Source: Glossina fuscipes (taxonomy: Eukaryota > Arthropoda > Insecta > Diptera > Glossinidae). From it: 64,000 bases of DNA. Below the pieces are notes generated by a model, which saw only the letters and a program-made list of their open reading frames with translations, was not told the DNA's origin and searched no databases. Each line of letters begins with the position of its first letter. The first letter of the stretch is position 1. Below are positions 23,431-35,427 of the stretch, one piece after another. Both the position numbers and the translations under genes were made by a program. The stretch covers positions 2,897,429 to 2,961,428 of the forward strand of contig NW_023998432.1 in the NCBI RefSeq assembly GCF_014805625.2, in the 5' to 3' direction.

Positions 23431-26400
23431 GTGTAATCCTTAGAATTTAGAGTAAAATTCTGAGCCGACAGCCATGTCCGTCTATCCCATCGTCTGCCGT
23501 CTGTTAAGTCTGAAAGTGAGTGTGATTTATCCACAACCACATCCATAATAAGAAAACAGGCTGTCAATTATCTATAATGCGATCTTTGCATGGCCATCTA
23601 AAATGTCACTGACCTGATAAAAAATGACTTAAAAAATTTCTTTCAATTGCTTTCAAGTGCTGCGTGACAGTTATTTAACTTTCATTAGAACTTTAACGAA
23701 AACATTTCGAAACTAAACGAAGCATGCTATGGAAGTACAAACATTGTTCGCCATATAAATATATACATGTATACATATATACAATATATACAATAGCCAT
23801 CAGGTGTAAGTAACTTTCGCAAGGTTAAAGCGTGGCAAAATATATTTTTCTAAAGGATATGCATAACATGATATTGCGATTATTATTAAAATAACACTAA
23901 TCTGCAGAATACCAATTCTCCGATATTTAACGATATTCACAAATCCCAAATAAATGCAAGACTGATGCTCGTTGCGCATTTCTAGACGTTCCTAAGGAAG
24001 TTCATGGAAAAGTTTGAGCGAAGTAATGAAGTAATTTCGTAATCTCATTCATACATGCGACAAGACTTCTCCACTTCTTATGGTAATGTAAGTGAGAAAG
24101 CAATGAAAGGTCACTAGATGTGGTGCCAAAAAAATGTTGCCAAGAAAATATTAGAAATTTCGTTAGTCTAACAGTTAGTAAAATCATATACATATGTGAA
24201 GTTTCCTCATCTCCTGGCGAACTAATCCATCTTGTGGAATATTTATTTATTATTTATTTATTATTTTGTATGTTAAATGACTTACTTAGAGAAAGCTGCA
24301 TATGCATATACATTTAAATATAATACATAAGCATTGTATTATTTGTTAGTTTTGTGTGCAAATGTGAAATCTCTTACTTATTGATAATATATTGTCTTAG
24401 TGACTTTAGTAAATTATTGTTGCAATATTTGTTAAGTTTTAAAATACATTTATTAAAAGCTCATATACAAATCCAAGGTAAGTGGAAACGTATAAAATTA
24501 AAATACGTAGTAGGAACTACTTGAAGTGTTAAATCGCACACGCACACACGCACATATTTTAGGGGGAAAATAAACAAATAATGATATTAATTGAAACCTA
24601 TGCGAAAGTATGTTGCGATGGTGGTAGAAAGTGGGCAATATATATATATATATGTATATATATTTTTGATGGCGATGGTACATTTAATATAAAGGAATGC
24701 TCTTATATACACACACAATCGTGCCAACACTTTTGTGAACCTATACCTATATTTATTTACAAATCAGTATGTATGTATATACCAAATAAATACATTACAT
24801 AAAATTTTAACATATTAATTGCAAAAAAAAGAAAAAAGAATAATAATAATGACAAAAACAAAAAGAAAAAAAAGATCATAAGTAAATAAAAATTAAAATA
24901 AAAATTGTAAAAAATTAAAAAAAAAAAAAAAAATTTATTTATATGTATAATTTAAAAATGGCTGCTTACTTATGTTAACGGCACGTGTAATAATGTTGCG
25001 TGTGTGTATGCATTTATTTTAATATAAATACATATAAATAAATTAATTTTTTAAAAAACATAAAACAAAGTGCGATTGATGTTTATAAAAAGCATACAAC
25101 ACACATATATACATACATGCATACATAGGCACACACACACACGTTTATAAATATATATATGTATGTATCTATATATGTATGTATGCATCTCTGTAAAATA
25201 TTGTATGGTCTCTTATATTCGTAGATTCGTAGATGTGTTTGTGTTTGTAATATATTGTGTACATAATGGCAAAATACTTTAGTAACGTAATAGATAAATA
25301 CAAGCGAAAACGCAATACATTTAAAAAGTAACAATTGCACAACGTTTGCATTGCAAACCGCTTTTAGCCCGACTCAGCTGGGAATTCATATTGATGAGAA
25401 AGGAGAAAATAAAATAAAAATAAAAAAAAGCAAGAAAATAAGAGAATGTTGTTGTAATCACGTAAACATAAAATCCGTTGAACCTCATCACAAATCGGTG
25501 CAGACAATGCACCAGAGAGAGATTCCACCAGCGCCCGCACCCGCACCTGCATCGTACACTACTAAAAACGCAACAATGAATTAACTAAAAAAATTTTACT
25601 CACATCAACTAACCGGCTATATGTGCGTATATCCGTCTGTCTACGGTCGGTAATATTCATAGATTTTGAACAGAGCGTAATTTTTTTTTTTCGCCTTTTT
25701 CGCATTCATAGGCTATACATTTTTAACTTTTTTTTTTTTTGTTTTTATCGTTTCGGATTTTTACTCGTCACACACCAAGCAATTTGAGCCGCAGCCAAAA
25801 ATTTTACGTTGAATTTTGCTTTTTTATTTATTTCTTTGAGTGGTAGAAAAATGCGTAAACGAGAGGGAGTTAGTTAGCGGACGAACGTATTTATATGCAA
25901 ATGCATGTACATTAAGCGCAGTGGAAAGTAAGGTAGGTAGGTGAGTAAAGCCAACTATGCACAGAGCGGCACACATATATACCTGTAAATACTATAAACA
26001 GGAGCCGTTCCATAACGTATTACAACAATGAAAGTGTGAAACACAGTGCGTATATAGATGTAGACCGAGAAAAAAATAAAATAAAAAAATCACACGAAAA
26101 ATTCACCAATTTATGTCTACGTATACATGGCGGAAAAACGCAAGTACGCACGTACAAAAAGCAAACAATCCAAACTCCTACAAGTATGTCCGAAATCATA
26201 ACTCCAATCAATGAGACAACCGGCAAAAATAAAAACTCAAAAAAAAAAAAAAAAAAAATGAATAAGCCCTTATGTCACATTGCGACAAACGATTAAAAAA
26301 GTATTGGAAAAATTGCAACGATATGGTTTCTATGATGGAAGCGGACGGGTTATAAATATATACATAAATTCTCAGACTCATATTCTTACTCATACTTTGC

Positions 26401-28055
26401 TTCTTCCTCTTGATCCTTTTTCCACTCACGCTGCGATCCTATTCGCCATATATGAATGGCTCCTTGTTTGTGTTATGGTTAGTGATTATGGGATGATGGC
26501 GTGCGTGAAATAAGAGCAGACTTCCTATAAATTTTTTTGCTTTTTTACTTTTTATTTTCACGCGTACACTAACTAGATGAGGGCCTCCTCTTGAATCTAT
26601 CTATAGGGTACCTAGCATATTTTTATAATCACAAAACTCGCCGGTGTGTTTCTCCCTTACGCTTAATCCTCTTATAGTTTGGTTATGCATATGCCCATCA
26701 TCACATGTTCACGCACACCGTGCATAGTCTGCCTGGTTTTTTGGGCGTTTTTTTTTTAATCTTTCCATTTCACTTTTTTCGTTTTTTTTATTTATTTATT
26801 TTTTTTTGTACCGGCTGATGTTGTTTGTTTTTGCATATTAAATCCTAAAGTTAATGAAATATTCCTCTATATAGGTATATATCAATTCAACTTCCTAGCC
26901 CATACGTTTACTTTCTTCATCCCCTCTTTTTTGAATGCGTAAGCGGCAATATATGAGTGTTTCAACGAATTTGGAAAAATTTTCAGACAATTTAAATTTT
27001 TCCTGTTTAATTTTTAGTTTTTTTTTTCAATGAAATTACTAAAGTACATAACGAAATGGGTAATAGCTAACTTTTCAGAAAAAATCTAAGAAACTTAAAC
27101 CTACCTGGGAAAGGTTTCCTTTAGTACTCACCCTTAGGGGATGTATAACAACTGCGAGCATGCTAATCACTTTAATTCAATCAATTAGAATCATTAAGGT
27201 GATTCTCCTTATTTATATGGACCCTCATAATTTTTGTACAAAATTTCAGATCAATAGAGAGCTTAGAAGTGTAAGTTATTAGTTGTGATCCGATAATTCT
27301 CACAATCAAACTTGAGCTGAAATCATTAAATCAAAATGTCGTTTGTCATTATTTCGCTTTCGTATGTGAATTTTCCGATCGGGAAAGTTCGAGCATCAAA
27401 CTAGAGACATGGAGTTAGAAGGTTATAATTAAATCAATTCAAAAGTTGACACTCATTAAAAACGTATATATATATATATACTTAATGAGATCTTTAACAC
27501 ATTTTGTCTAGTGCCAATACAATTTAAATTTAGTTTTTACGATAATCACGATTTTAATTAAAATATCTTATCCAGACAAAAAACTATCATGCGCTCGTCT
27601 AGATAAATAACTGGCTGCTGTGCCCTTAAACTTTGTCAAAGTTAGCTTAAATATGATGAACTTTAGTGAGAAGTTAGTGATTAATATAAGTTGAGATGAG
27701 AACTTAATCAGATCCTTTTGTGGTCATAGATATAAGTTCTATTAATACGAAGCTAGATAATATTCTTGCTAAATGGAATTCGAATAAATGACCTTAATAC
27801 TTCACAATTTATTTAAGACGGTAGTCACTTTTTCTTAATATAGATATGTGACATGTGGCTAAAAAAATTTAGTCGATGCAATTGCTAATAAGAAATAATT
27901 GGATAATTTTCCAATTTCCGAAAGTCGAATCATTCTATGTTTAAAATTATCGCTTGACAAACTATTGGTTTATTCGGAAAGCCATTTCGTTGCTGTTTTC
28001 TTTTCTTTTTTTTTTTTTTTTTTTGTCAAAATTAATGACACTGTTTTATAATGGA
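23431..28055. other. Long non-coding stretch
   Basis: I see no exon or transposon protein. A (TA)n tract lies at about 24,638-24,662, ATGTATGTA-type words at 25,090-25,190, and poly-A or poly-T runs at 24,918-24,934, 25,681-25,692, 25,730-25,741, 26,240-26,260 and 28,006-28,024. The frame at 25,351-25,584 encodes a short PAPAPAPA run, which comes from GC-rich trinucleotide-like DNA and is not supported as a gene. Confidence 0.5.
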
Positions 28056-28059
28056 TTAA

Positions 28060-28260
28060 TATATTATTACGAACGATCGACTTCGATAAATGTAATCTCT
28101 CAACAAGCTTAAGAATTGTTATTCGTCGGTCTTCATCAGTTAATCCCTTTGTTTTGTCTTCATAAGTTTCAACTGATCTTCTAGATCGTGATACACCTTA
28201 AGTATCAAAATTGTCGAAACAAAATTTTGTAAACCAGCTTTGGCGTTGATCATCCGTTTT
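28060..28260 (-). pseudogene. Mariner transposase N-terminal relic
   Basis: On the minus strand one frame reads WFTKFCFDNFDT, then GVSRSRRSVETYEDKTKG, LTDEDRRITILKLVERLHL and SKSIV. This is the pattern of the second helix-turn-helix region of mariner transposases (WF.KF..GDF...D.PRSGRPVE...DKI..LI..D...T..EIA..LN.S.STV). Stops and altered residues show decay. It contains no catalytic block, and I could not locate terminal inverted repeats. It is worded differently from the mauritiana-type relic at 16 kb, so it comes from another mariner lineage. Confidence 0.6.
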
Positions 28261-28489
28261 TCATATACACTCAATCATCTTTTTTCTTGCTTGAATACCA
28301 ATTTTATTTTTATCGATAGTAAAAAATTAAAATATGCCGGATTTTGGCGCTTTCGACTTTCAATAGCTGATAAGACAACAAAGAAAAGGTATTCCGCAGA
28401 ATCAACAAATCTGTTGAAAATTTGGCTATGAAAAAATTCAAATAAAACTATTGTTGAGGAGAACGAAAATCACTTTCCGAACATCTAAT

Positions 28490-28760
28490 ATAATGGAACG
28501 TAAATAAACACACTAGAGTAGGAGGGGGCCCACCATTAAACACTTTACGCCTACACTTCGATTAATACAGTTATTCACACAACGATTTTTTAAAATTGAG
28601 ATATTAAATGGGAATTAGTCCAATCCAATATTCAATGACGTTCGTACTTTGGGCAAAATGTGTTGATATACTAAAAGTTCATCAAAATATCTCAAAAATT
28701 GCGACTAGTAGGTTGAACAAAAGACGAACGAACGGATAGACAAGTGATTCTGAATTAATC
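28490..28760 (-). repeat. Dispersed repeat R1, inverted partial copy
   Basis: The reverse complement reads GAGATATTTTGATGAA, GTACGAACGTCATTGAA and GTGTTTAATGGTGGGCC in the same order as R1 at 1,940-2,090 and 62,120-62,180. This places the copy in the opposite orientation. It also holds GACGAACGAACGGATAGACA, the counterpart of the CTGTCCGT block. Confidence 0.6.
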
Positions 28761-28899
28761 TATATAATAAAAAGTTCCAAGACTACGTGCAAACATAATA
28801 TATCGTTGTATTACAAGCGATATAGATATAACATAAAATTGTGAAGACTTCGATAATAACGTGTTAATAAAAAACAAAGAGAAACGTATTGATTGCTGA

Positions 28900-29350
28900 A
28901 TGAGTAACCATTCTTCTAATATCAATCTAAACATGTCCGGTTAACAAAAGGCGGAAGGTACACCTCCTTTGGTCGATCAGTTTAAAAAATGAGAAAGACA
29001 CGTGAATGGTTTCTATCGATCTAAAACTTTTACCACAAAAACAAAAAGAAAGTAATTCTTCGAAGGAATATCTGGTGAATAGAGTTCACTTTAAAATAAT
29101 CGGACAATTACTACAGTCGGCGAATGTGCATTATCGTGATGGAAAGAAGAGTTGTTTGTTATTAATTCAAACTCACGCTAACGTCGATGAAGGCGCAGAT
29201 AATATTAATTATTTAATCTTTCGGGGAGTAGCACTTCCCAATAATACTACGACAATTGAAGAAAATAGTGGACATAACTTCAATTTCTTATATGATTTGA
29301 CGCGGTTTTTTCGACTTCAGTTATCCTTTGGCACGATGTTAGGAATTTTG
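28900..29350 (-). pseudogene. Possible catalytic-domain relic of a mariner-like element
   Basis: On the minus strand a frame reads SSFHHDNAHSPTVVIVRLF and, after a stop, ELYSPDIPSKNYFLF. This is the spacing and wording of the second and third acidic blocks of mariner (FHHDNARPHT and PYSPDLAPSDYHLF), with the third Asp changed to Asn. Similarity outside these two blocks is poor, so the call is weak. The plus-strand open frame at 29,006-29,353 (115 codons) is then only a shadow. Confidence 0.35.
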
Positions 29351-29689
29351 TAGGATGCAACTGTAGCCCCAATTAGCAAAAATTATGCATTTGGCATTGT
29401 CGTCCTACATGCAAATAATCGTTTCAACCATTGCGACACGATGTGACGAATCTCGCTTACCCACTACTATGCTTTTCGCATTCTACTCTTCAAGCTTTTT
29501 TATTTGATACCCATATCGCTGGTATTATCAAGAAAAAAGTAATCGAGGTGACGACCATGTTCATTTTAGAATTAATCCATTTTTATGCAGATAATATATC
29601 TTCATATGAGGAGTGTACAAAATAGTTTTAAAGATTCTGTCTTGTTTGCCTTATGATAAAACTTGATAAAAGTGACTAAAATTAAATTA

Positions 29690-30100
29690 AATTACTTGCA
29701 ACTTTGTGTGGGCATGGGCAACTTTTCCATTATTGGACGTAAAGAATAGAGTGATTTATAAAGTAACTGCGGAAAATTTCAGCCTTTAATAACATCCGAA
29801 TAACGAGCAAAAATGCAAAAGTTGTTGTTAGAAACAACTGAGTTGTCTTCAGTTTACGCTCCATTGCGCACTTTTTCTCCAACGAATTTCGCCCATTTTC
29901 AATGCCAAGCTGCAATTTGAAATGTTTCTACCAAATTTGAAGTCAACAGCCAACAACACAAACCACACAGACACACAGACAGACGAACATGGCTATATCA
30001 ACTCAGAATTTCACGCTGATCTCAAATATATATTTACTTTATAGAGTCTCTGAAGCTTCCTTTTGGGTGTAACATACTTTATGCAAAATTTGTAAGTACA
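29690..30100 (+). repeat. Dispersed transposon debris with GACATGGCTA-type tail
   Basis: The segment at about 29,940-30,090 has the sequence order CAGACAGACGAACATGGC, TATATCAACTCAG, TGCTGATC-like text, TATATTTACTTTATAGAGTC, then GTGTAACATACTTTATGCAAA. I know this order from the tail of a widespread class of fly dispersed repeats. The start of repeat R1 at 60,780-60,940 looks like the same type of tail in reverse. The left boundary is uncertain. Confidence 0.55.
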
Positions 30101-30734
30101 AACAAAGTCAATTTACATGATTCTCTCATAACCTATCATATCCACAATGAGAAAAAAATTATGACACAATTCATTTGAAATTTTATTGCATACCTAATAA
30201 TTGATCAACCGCAAAATTTAGCGAAAAAAAGTCTATTTGTGACCTATAAAAACTTACCTGGAAGATAAAAGCGTAGTTTGAAAATTGCTTCCAACATTAC
30301 CGTAGTTTATCTAATAGTCATTCATAACTACTTGCCATGTTTGCGGGAGATTAGACTAAAATTGGTCAATCTCGTAATCTTTAGTGGGCAATTGATATCT
30401 AAATTTCTTCAAATTATTCGTTGGCCAAACTGGGATTGGAATACGTATACTGGTTTTGAACTAGTGTAGTGTAATGACGCACCCCTTTGCTGAGACGGAA
30501 GGTTTGCTTACATCGCCTTCATCTAATTCTCGCCTTAAAAATCCAATTAACATGTTTCGATAACCCTCGCCATTCACTGTAATAGATCCCTTGAACGTTC
30601 TAGAATGTGTGAATAAAATTCATGAACCATTATTTATTTATTAATTCTACTACGATATAGACGACTAACGAGTGCTTTGACTAAGTTCAAAAATTTATTC
30701 CAACAAACAGCACGCTACACAGTCAAACTTCACT

Positions 30735-30895
30735 CAAGTAAGAAAATTATATTCGGTCGTGGAGAAATCTTTTATATTTATGAACGTGATCCTAAAAAAA
30801 AGGAAAAAAGGACTAAATTTTCATACTCTATAATATTAGTTGGGCGCGGCTGATTTCTTCTATTTTCAGAATAAAAGCAGAAGTGACTACTAGTA
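30735..30895 (+). repeat. Dispersed repeat family R3, copy 1
   Basis: CAAGTAAGAAAATTATATTC begins a block that continues with GGTCGTG and AACGTGATCCTAAAAAAAAGG, then TATAATATTAGTTGGGCGCG and CTATTTTCAGAATAAAAG. The minus strand of 53,540-53,846 follows the same order nearly base for base. The left end also opens copy 3 at 56,818. No coding capacity is visible. Confidence 0.75.
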
Positions 30896-30907
30896 CTGCG
30901 CTACTTT

Positions 30908-31340
30908 CGCTTGTTTGATTATGACGTTCCTATGACTTTTAATTTCTTTAAATAATTAATGCGTTTCACTAAACATTCGCAACACATGAAATGTACCGAA
31001 ATGATCACAAATATATGCAGTTGATGAGAGCGACGGTTGCTACGTGCAAAGAGTGAGGGCATAACCAATTTCGCAAAAGAAAAAATAAACCTAGTGTAAT
31101 CACTCTTTTGGGTAGTGGGTATAAATATAGTACAGACTTTAGATCTAATCGTTTTTGACCATTTACGTATATTCGTTGATGCAGCCATTACCGAAGTGTA
31201 GCCGTATGTGTCTTTGCCTTCATAAACTTAAAAATAAACATAAATACAAATACAAATAGGAATATATGTATAAATACAAATACATAAATATATGCATAAA
31301 AATATATATGTAAATTTAAATATAAAAAAAAAAGTATATG
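30908..31340 (+). repeat. Dispersed repeat family R2, copy B
   Basis: It parallels copy A (17,750-18,446) from CTTGTTTGATT through ACACATGAAATGT, GTTGCTACGTGCAAAGAG, GGGTAGTGGGTATAAA and TTCGTTGATGCAGCCATTAC into an AAATAAACATAAATACAAAT-type array (31,229-31,335). The array is much shorter than in copy A, so the tail length varies between copies. Confidence 0.7.
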
Positions 31341-31348
31341 TCTATAAG

Positions 31349-31495
31349 AAGTCAAGTAGGAAAAGGATCTCGACTAATAACTCAATAGTCGTGGGTTCAA
31401 ATCTCAAGTGCACTAGAGTTCTCAATAAAAGCCTTAAATGCTAGTGCTTTACGACTTTAGTCTTGGAATTTATATCTTTGGCTAATAATAATAAA
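31349..31495 (+). repeat. tRNA-derived SINE-like element S1, copy 1
   Basis: The first ~67 bases resemble the 3' half of a tRNA. A perfect six-base stem CGACTA/TAGTCG (31,371-31,376 with 31,386-31,391) holds a loop beginning ATAAC, reminiscent of the CTAATAA anticodon loop of tRNA-Ile. Three bases later comes GGTTCAAATCT (31,394-31,404), a good polymerase III B box. The body (TAGTGCTTTACGACTTTAGT, GGAATTTATATCTTTGGCTA) ends in a short AAT tail. The body and tail recur in copy 2 (23,142-23,292, minus). The D arm and A box are degraded. It is not a functional tRNA. Confidence 0.6.
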
Positions 31496-31836
31496 ATGTC
31501 CGATGTTGCCAATCCAAGGCCAATTGGTTTCGGAATTGTATTCAACTGCATCACTAAAAGTAAGTATAATAAAGTAAGTATTATATAAAAACTTCTTCCC
31601 GAGGTTCTCGGTTCCTCTTTGGCTTCTTTTGAAAAAGTTTATGGCGTGTCATCCAATACATGGCTTCAGAGTCAAGCAGAGAAAAAAAATGATATCGACC
31701 TATACTATAGCTCCTGCAAAAAGTGCCAGCAAGTAAAATAGGTTTCTATTCAACACTGATCGGTTTTCTAGTATGAGGTTTTAAATGAATTTCTTTTAAC
31801 ATTAAGTACTTAATTGGCATTAATACAAAGCAGTGG

Positions 31837-31900
31837 CTGCCTTATGGTCTAATGATTAGGATGCTCGATACTTGTCCTGCAAAAAAAAAAAAAAAAAAAA
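31837..31900 (+). repeat. Half-tRNA fragment followed by poly-A
   Basis: TATGGTCTAATGATTAGGAT (31,843-31,862) closely resembles the D-arm and A-box region of tRNA-Glu (TATGGTCTAGTGGCTAGGAT), with possible alternatives tRNA-His or tRNA-Asp. The similarity stops around the anticodon arm and is followed directly by 20 A residues (31,881-31,900). This looks like a retroposed 5' tRNA half, or the truncated head of a tRNA-derived SINE. It is not a complete tRNA gene. Confidence 0.5.
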
Positions 31901-32721
31901 CAACAAAAACCGATGCAATAAAGCAATGAAACCGAATGGTTGATAGATTTGTTGCTTCTATGGGCAATATGAAGCGAGAGGCATTTAAGACCTGTACAGA
32001 ATATGCGCACATAATTAGCAAAGAATTTGTCGTCGGTCTTTGGGATGGTTCAATAAGGAGGTGCTTAAGTGATAGGCAGTTTTGTAGACGGATAAGTTCT
32101 ACGTTATTAATGGTGTATATATCTGGAACAAAAGGCATACGTAACGACAAAAAAGTGTGAACTAAGGACACATATTGACTTGTGCGGGAAAGCCACTATT
32201 GATAATGGATTTAGCGAAATGGTATAATACAGCGGTCGAAGATGAAATATAAGAAGCATAGAAAGTATAATTTTTCATCATTTAAATATTTGCAAGAATA
32301 CATCTCAGTGATTTGCTTTTGACAGGCAATTGCGAAAATTTTATAAAGACAAAAAGCGTTTGATACGAACAATGGAATGATCGACTTTCATAAGAAAGTG
32401 TTAGTGTTTTGAACGACTCAAAGACATGGTCTCAATCTCAATAAAAGTTTCTGAAATTTCTTTAAACTGGAGAAAGTGCAGAGAATATTAAATAGCAAAG
32501 ACTACACTAAGTAAGGACAATAAAGACGCTTTGTACCCGATATAGAATAACATACGTCAGAAGCTTTCCGAAACCATAATGCATACAATTAAAACAAAAG
32601 GAAAACATAATTTTTCTCTTTTCAGTCACAGGACATTTCATGCTCTTCTTATGTTCACAACTTTGAAACTGATTGTTTTTAAAGTATGAGTTTTGCTTTT
32701 TCAATTACAGATTTTTAAATA

Positions 32722-33116
32722 CAGTAAAAGCTCCTTATTCGCGGGAGATACGTTCCATAAAAATGCCGAGAATACAGAAACCGCGAATATGGAATAGTAA
32801 TTAGAAATAAGTAGATTATAGGGGATACGTTCCTAGCCGACAAAATAAAGAAAAATCAATATAATTGAATGCGAATGTGCGTTTAGTTTTTCCCTCTTTA
32901 GGCAATTTGTTATTTGGGGAAATTACTTAGCTGAAATGAACTAGATTTGGGATTTTCGCAACAATACTTTATTCATTGAGTAATAAGGTTCCTTTCCTTG
33001 TATTTGTTTACATTCTCAAAAACCGCGAATTAAAAAATTTATACCCACGAATATGGTAATTGGTCGCATTTGTTTCATCCGCAAATAGTGAAACCGCGAA
33101 TAAGGAGCTTTTACTG
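32722..33116. mobile_element. Pogo/Tigger-like MITE with perfect terminal repeats
   Basis: A 395-base element starts CAGTAAAAGCTCCTTATTCG and ends with its exact inverse. The perfect terminal inverted repeat is 23 bases and includes the following CGG. The element is flanked by TA on both sides (32,720-32,721 and 33,117-33,118). Inside, GATACGTTCC occurs twice (32,748 and 32,825 region), and CCGCGAATA-type words occur near the left end, at about 33,022 and at the right end. There is no transposase frame. CAGTA ends with TA duplications are the signature of the pogo branch of Tc1/mariner. The subterminal TTATTCGCGGGAGATACGTT resembles what I recall of vertebrate Tigger-type ends. Confidence 0.88.
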
Positions 33117-33384
33117 TATTGCGAACTATTTATGTATCTACGGTTGCTGAATCACGAATGTTGCCTACACACCTATTGCGTTGCACGAGGGTTTACAACT
33201 ATTCCTACTTTTTTTTACCAATGTTTATACCATAGAAAACTTGCGGTCCAAGGTATATTAAGTTAGTGCTGATGCATGTAACATCCAGAAAACATAATAT
33301 AAACCCACCTTTTATCACACCGATCGATGCGGACAATGATTCTGATTGTTCTTAAGTTGATATGTTGGTATGAAAAACTGTTAT

Positions 33385-34045
33385 AGGGACGAACGCTGTT
33401 CAAAACGGTTCGGATCGAATGCCCTTTTCAACCATGTCCACATAACGCCTCATTTTGAAAAGTCGCTATATAGGAACGTAATTGGTATTTTTCGACAAAA
33501 CCCGCCGTGTAATAGTACTTCGACATTCTAAATTGCTGTGAAGAATTTATTGAATCCTGCTCATATAAACGTTTCTACGAAAATTGATTCTTTATACGCT
33601 AAAAAGGTATAATTTTCAATACTCCAAGGCAAAAACTGGTTCATAATAGTAAATTGGCAAAGAAGTCAACCTTACCGAAGACGTAGATCGTTTTTTTTTT
33701 TGGATATCACCGCATATGAAGATTCTCAGGACATGCAATCCCTTATATGTCAAAGAGGCATAATTGTGAATTTATTACAATGAAAATTTATTCATTAAAT
33801 TAAATTGACATAAAAACCAAATTTGAACCACATGGGTCTATTTCTAGTACCACCCTTCATGTAGGATTTCTCATGAATAGTAAGCCCTTTAAAAAAATGT
33901 TTAATTTTTAATATTTTACGAAGGAAATAGGAGTTTATAGTAGTAGCCTACAAAAAAAAATTAACGATAGGGAATTTGAATCTTATAGATCTATTATACA
34001 CACCCTAACATATATAGTTATCATGAGTTATGATGAAAAGTAAGG
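33385..34045 (+). repeat. Dispersed repeat R1, long copy
   Basis: It parallels 61,015-61,690 over about 650 bases. The blocks in the same order include GACGAACG, TTCGACATTCTAAATTG, ACGTTTCTACGAAAATTGAT, CATAATAGTAAATTGG, ACATGGGTCTATTTCT, GATTTCTCATG, AGTAAGCCC, TTTAATTTTTAATATTTTA and AACGATAGGGAATTTG. No protein frame is conserved between the two copies. The family is therefore either non-autonomous or represented only by non-coding parts. Confidence 0.8.
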
Positions 34046-35396
34046 CTTTATATGGAGAAAATCTCTTTTCTAGTTTTTTATAACAAGTAAAAAATTTTAA
34101 AAACTCCTTAGAAAGTAAATTAAGTTTGCTTAATTTGGATCATGTGATGTGATATTTTTCGGGCTTTCAATGAAAGTATGCATTTGCAAGGATAATGTAC
34201 AATTTTTGATATATTATTGCCAAAACGAGCAAATAACTGTACTAGGCCTGGCGGCTTAATACATCTAATCGTTGGCCTTGCCAGATTATAATATTCTTAC
34301 TTATTTATTAATAAGTTCGTAAGTAAATAGATCTACTTAACGAAATAATTCACATTTAAATGCAAATGAATGTTGTCTAAGACTTTTTTCAAGCAATCTT
34401 TGTTCCGTTTACTTTCGAATAAAGAGTTGAACAAAACTAGGATGCAAAAAACTTTTCTTTACTTCATCAAAATAAATTAGTCTAAGCAGACTAATCCTAT
34501 GCGACAATTAAAGCCAGTGTTATAAGCAAAGTGGGTACTTTAAAGAAACAATATCGACGCTAAGTCGAAAGTAAAGTATGTAATAAAAAGAAATAAAAGA
34601 ACATTTTTATACGTTTTAAATAAATTTTAGAAAAACAATCCATTTGAAGACAGAAGGAAACGGTTAATTCCACCGAATATTTTTCATTAATGGCTATGAA
34701 TTCATTTTATGCTTAATTTCTTTCTATAAGTTTAGAATACATGGAATCGTCTTTTGTGCGTACGAATAATATAAGCACAAAAATAAGTAAGTAAAAAAAG
34801 AAAATAATGATAATACTAAAAAGAACAGTTAAAATATGCACTCAGGGAATTGCGTGATGAATGCGATCCATTGTATATATAAAAGCTATAGAGATGAATG
34901 GTCCGTCCCTATTGCTCATACGTATTTACGTATACGTGCACAATTCTTTTTTTTTTTTCTTTAAGTAAGTCTATAATCGCACAGATGGATTTTTCCAAAA
35001 TTTGTGAGAAAACCGGTTTCGTTTACGAATAATATTTAGGTTTAGTTATTTTTGCATTTATCTTATTTAACTCAACCTTAGGCATCTTCTTCTCCATTCT
35101 ATCTCCCCAAGCCCCTCCCTCTCATCCCCCAATACGTTATGTTCCTAATGCACTTACAATGTCTTATATACTTCGCTCTCTGCTACCCCCATTACACAAG
35201 CGCACACACATGTGCATACACATATACGCATTCATGGGTTTTGTGTGTATAATTCCGAATTTTAGCAAATGATTTTACATTTTTATCTACAACTTGTATT
35301 TTTACTCATTTTCGGGCGTCGAACGCAAACCGAGGTTAACGGCTTCAATGCAACCTTTTTTTATACAATAACATATATATGTATAGATACATAACA

Positions 35397-35427
<31 letters not shown>

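Noticed and set aside
25351..25584. Frame with a PAPAPAPA run and basic stretch
   Set aside because: It is composed of low-complexity DNA, has no recognisable domain, and overlaps two minus-strand frames of similar length.
29006..29353. Plus-strand 115-codon frame as a possible gene
   Set aside because: The minus strand here shows mariner-like acidic blocks, so the plus frame is better explained as a shadow. It has no recognisable domain.
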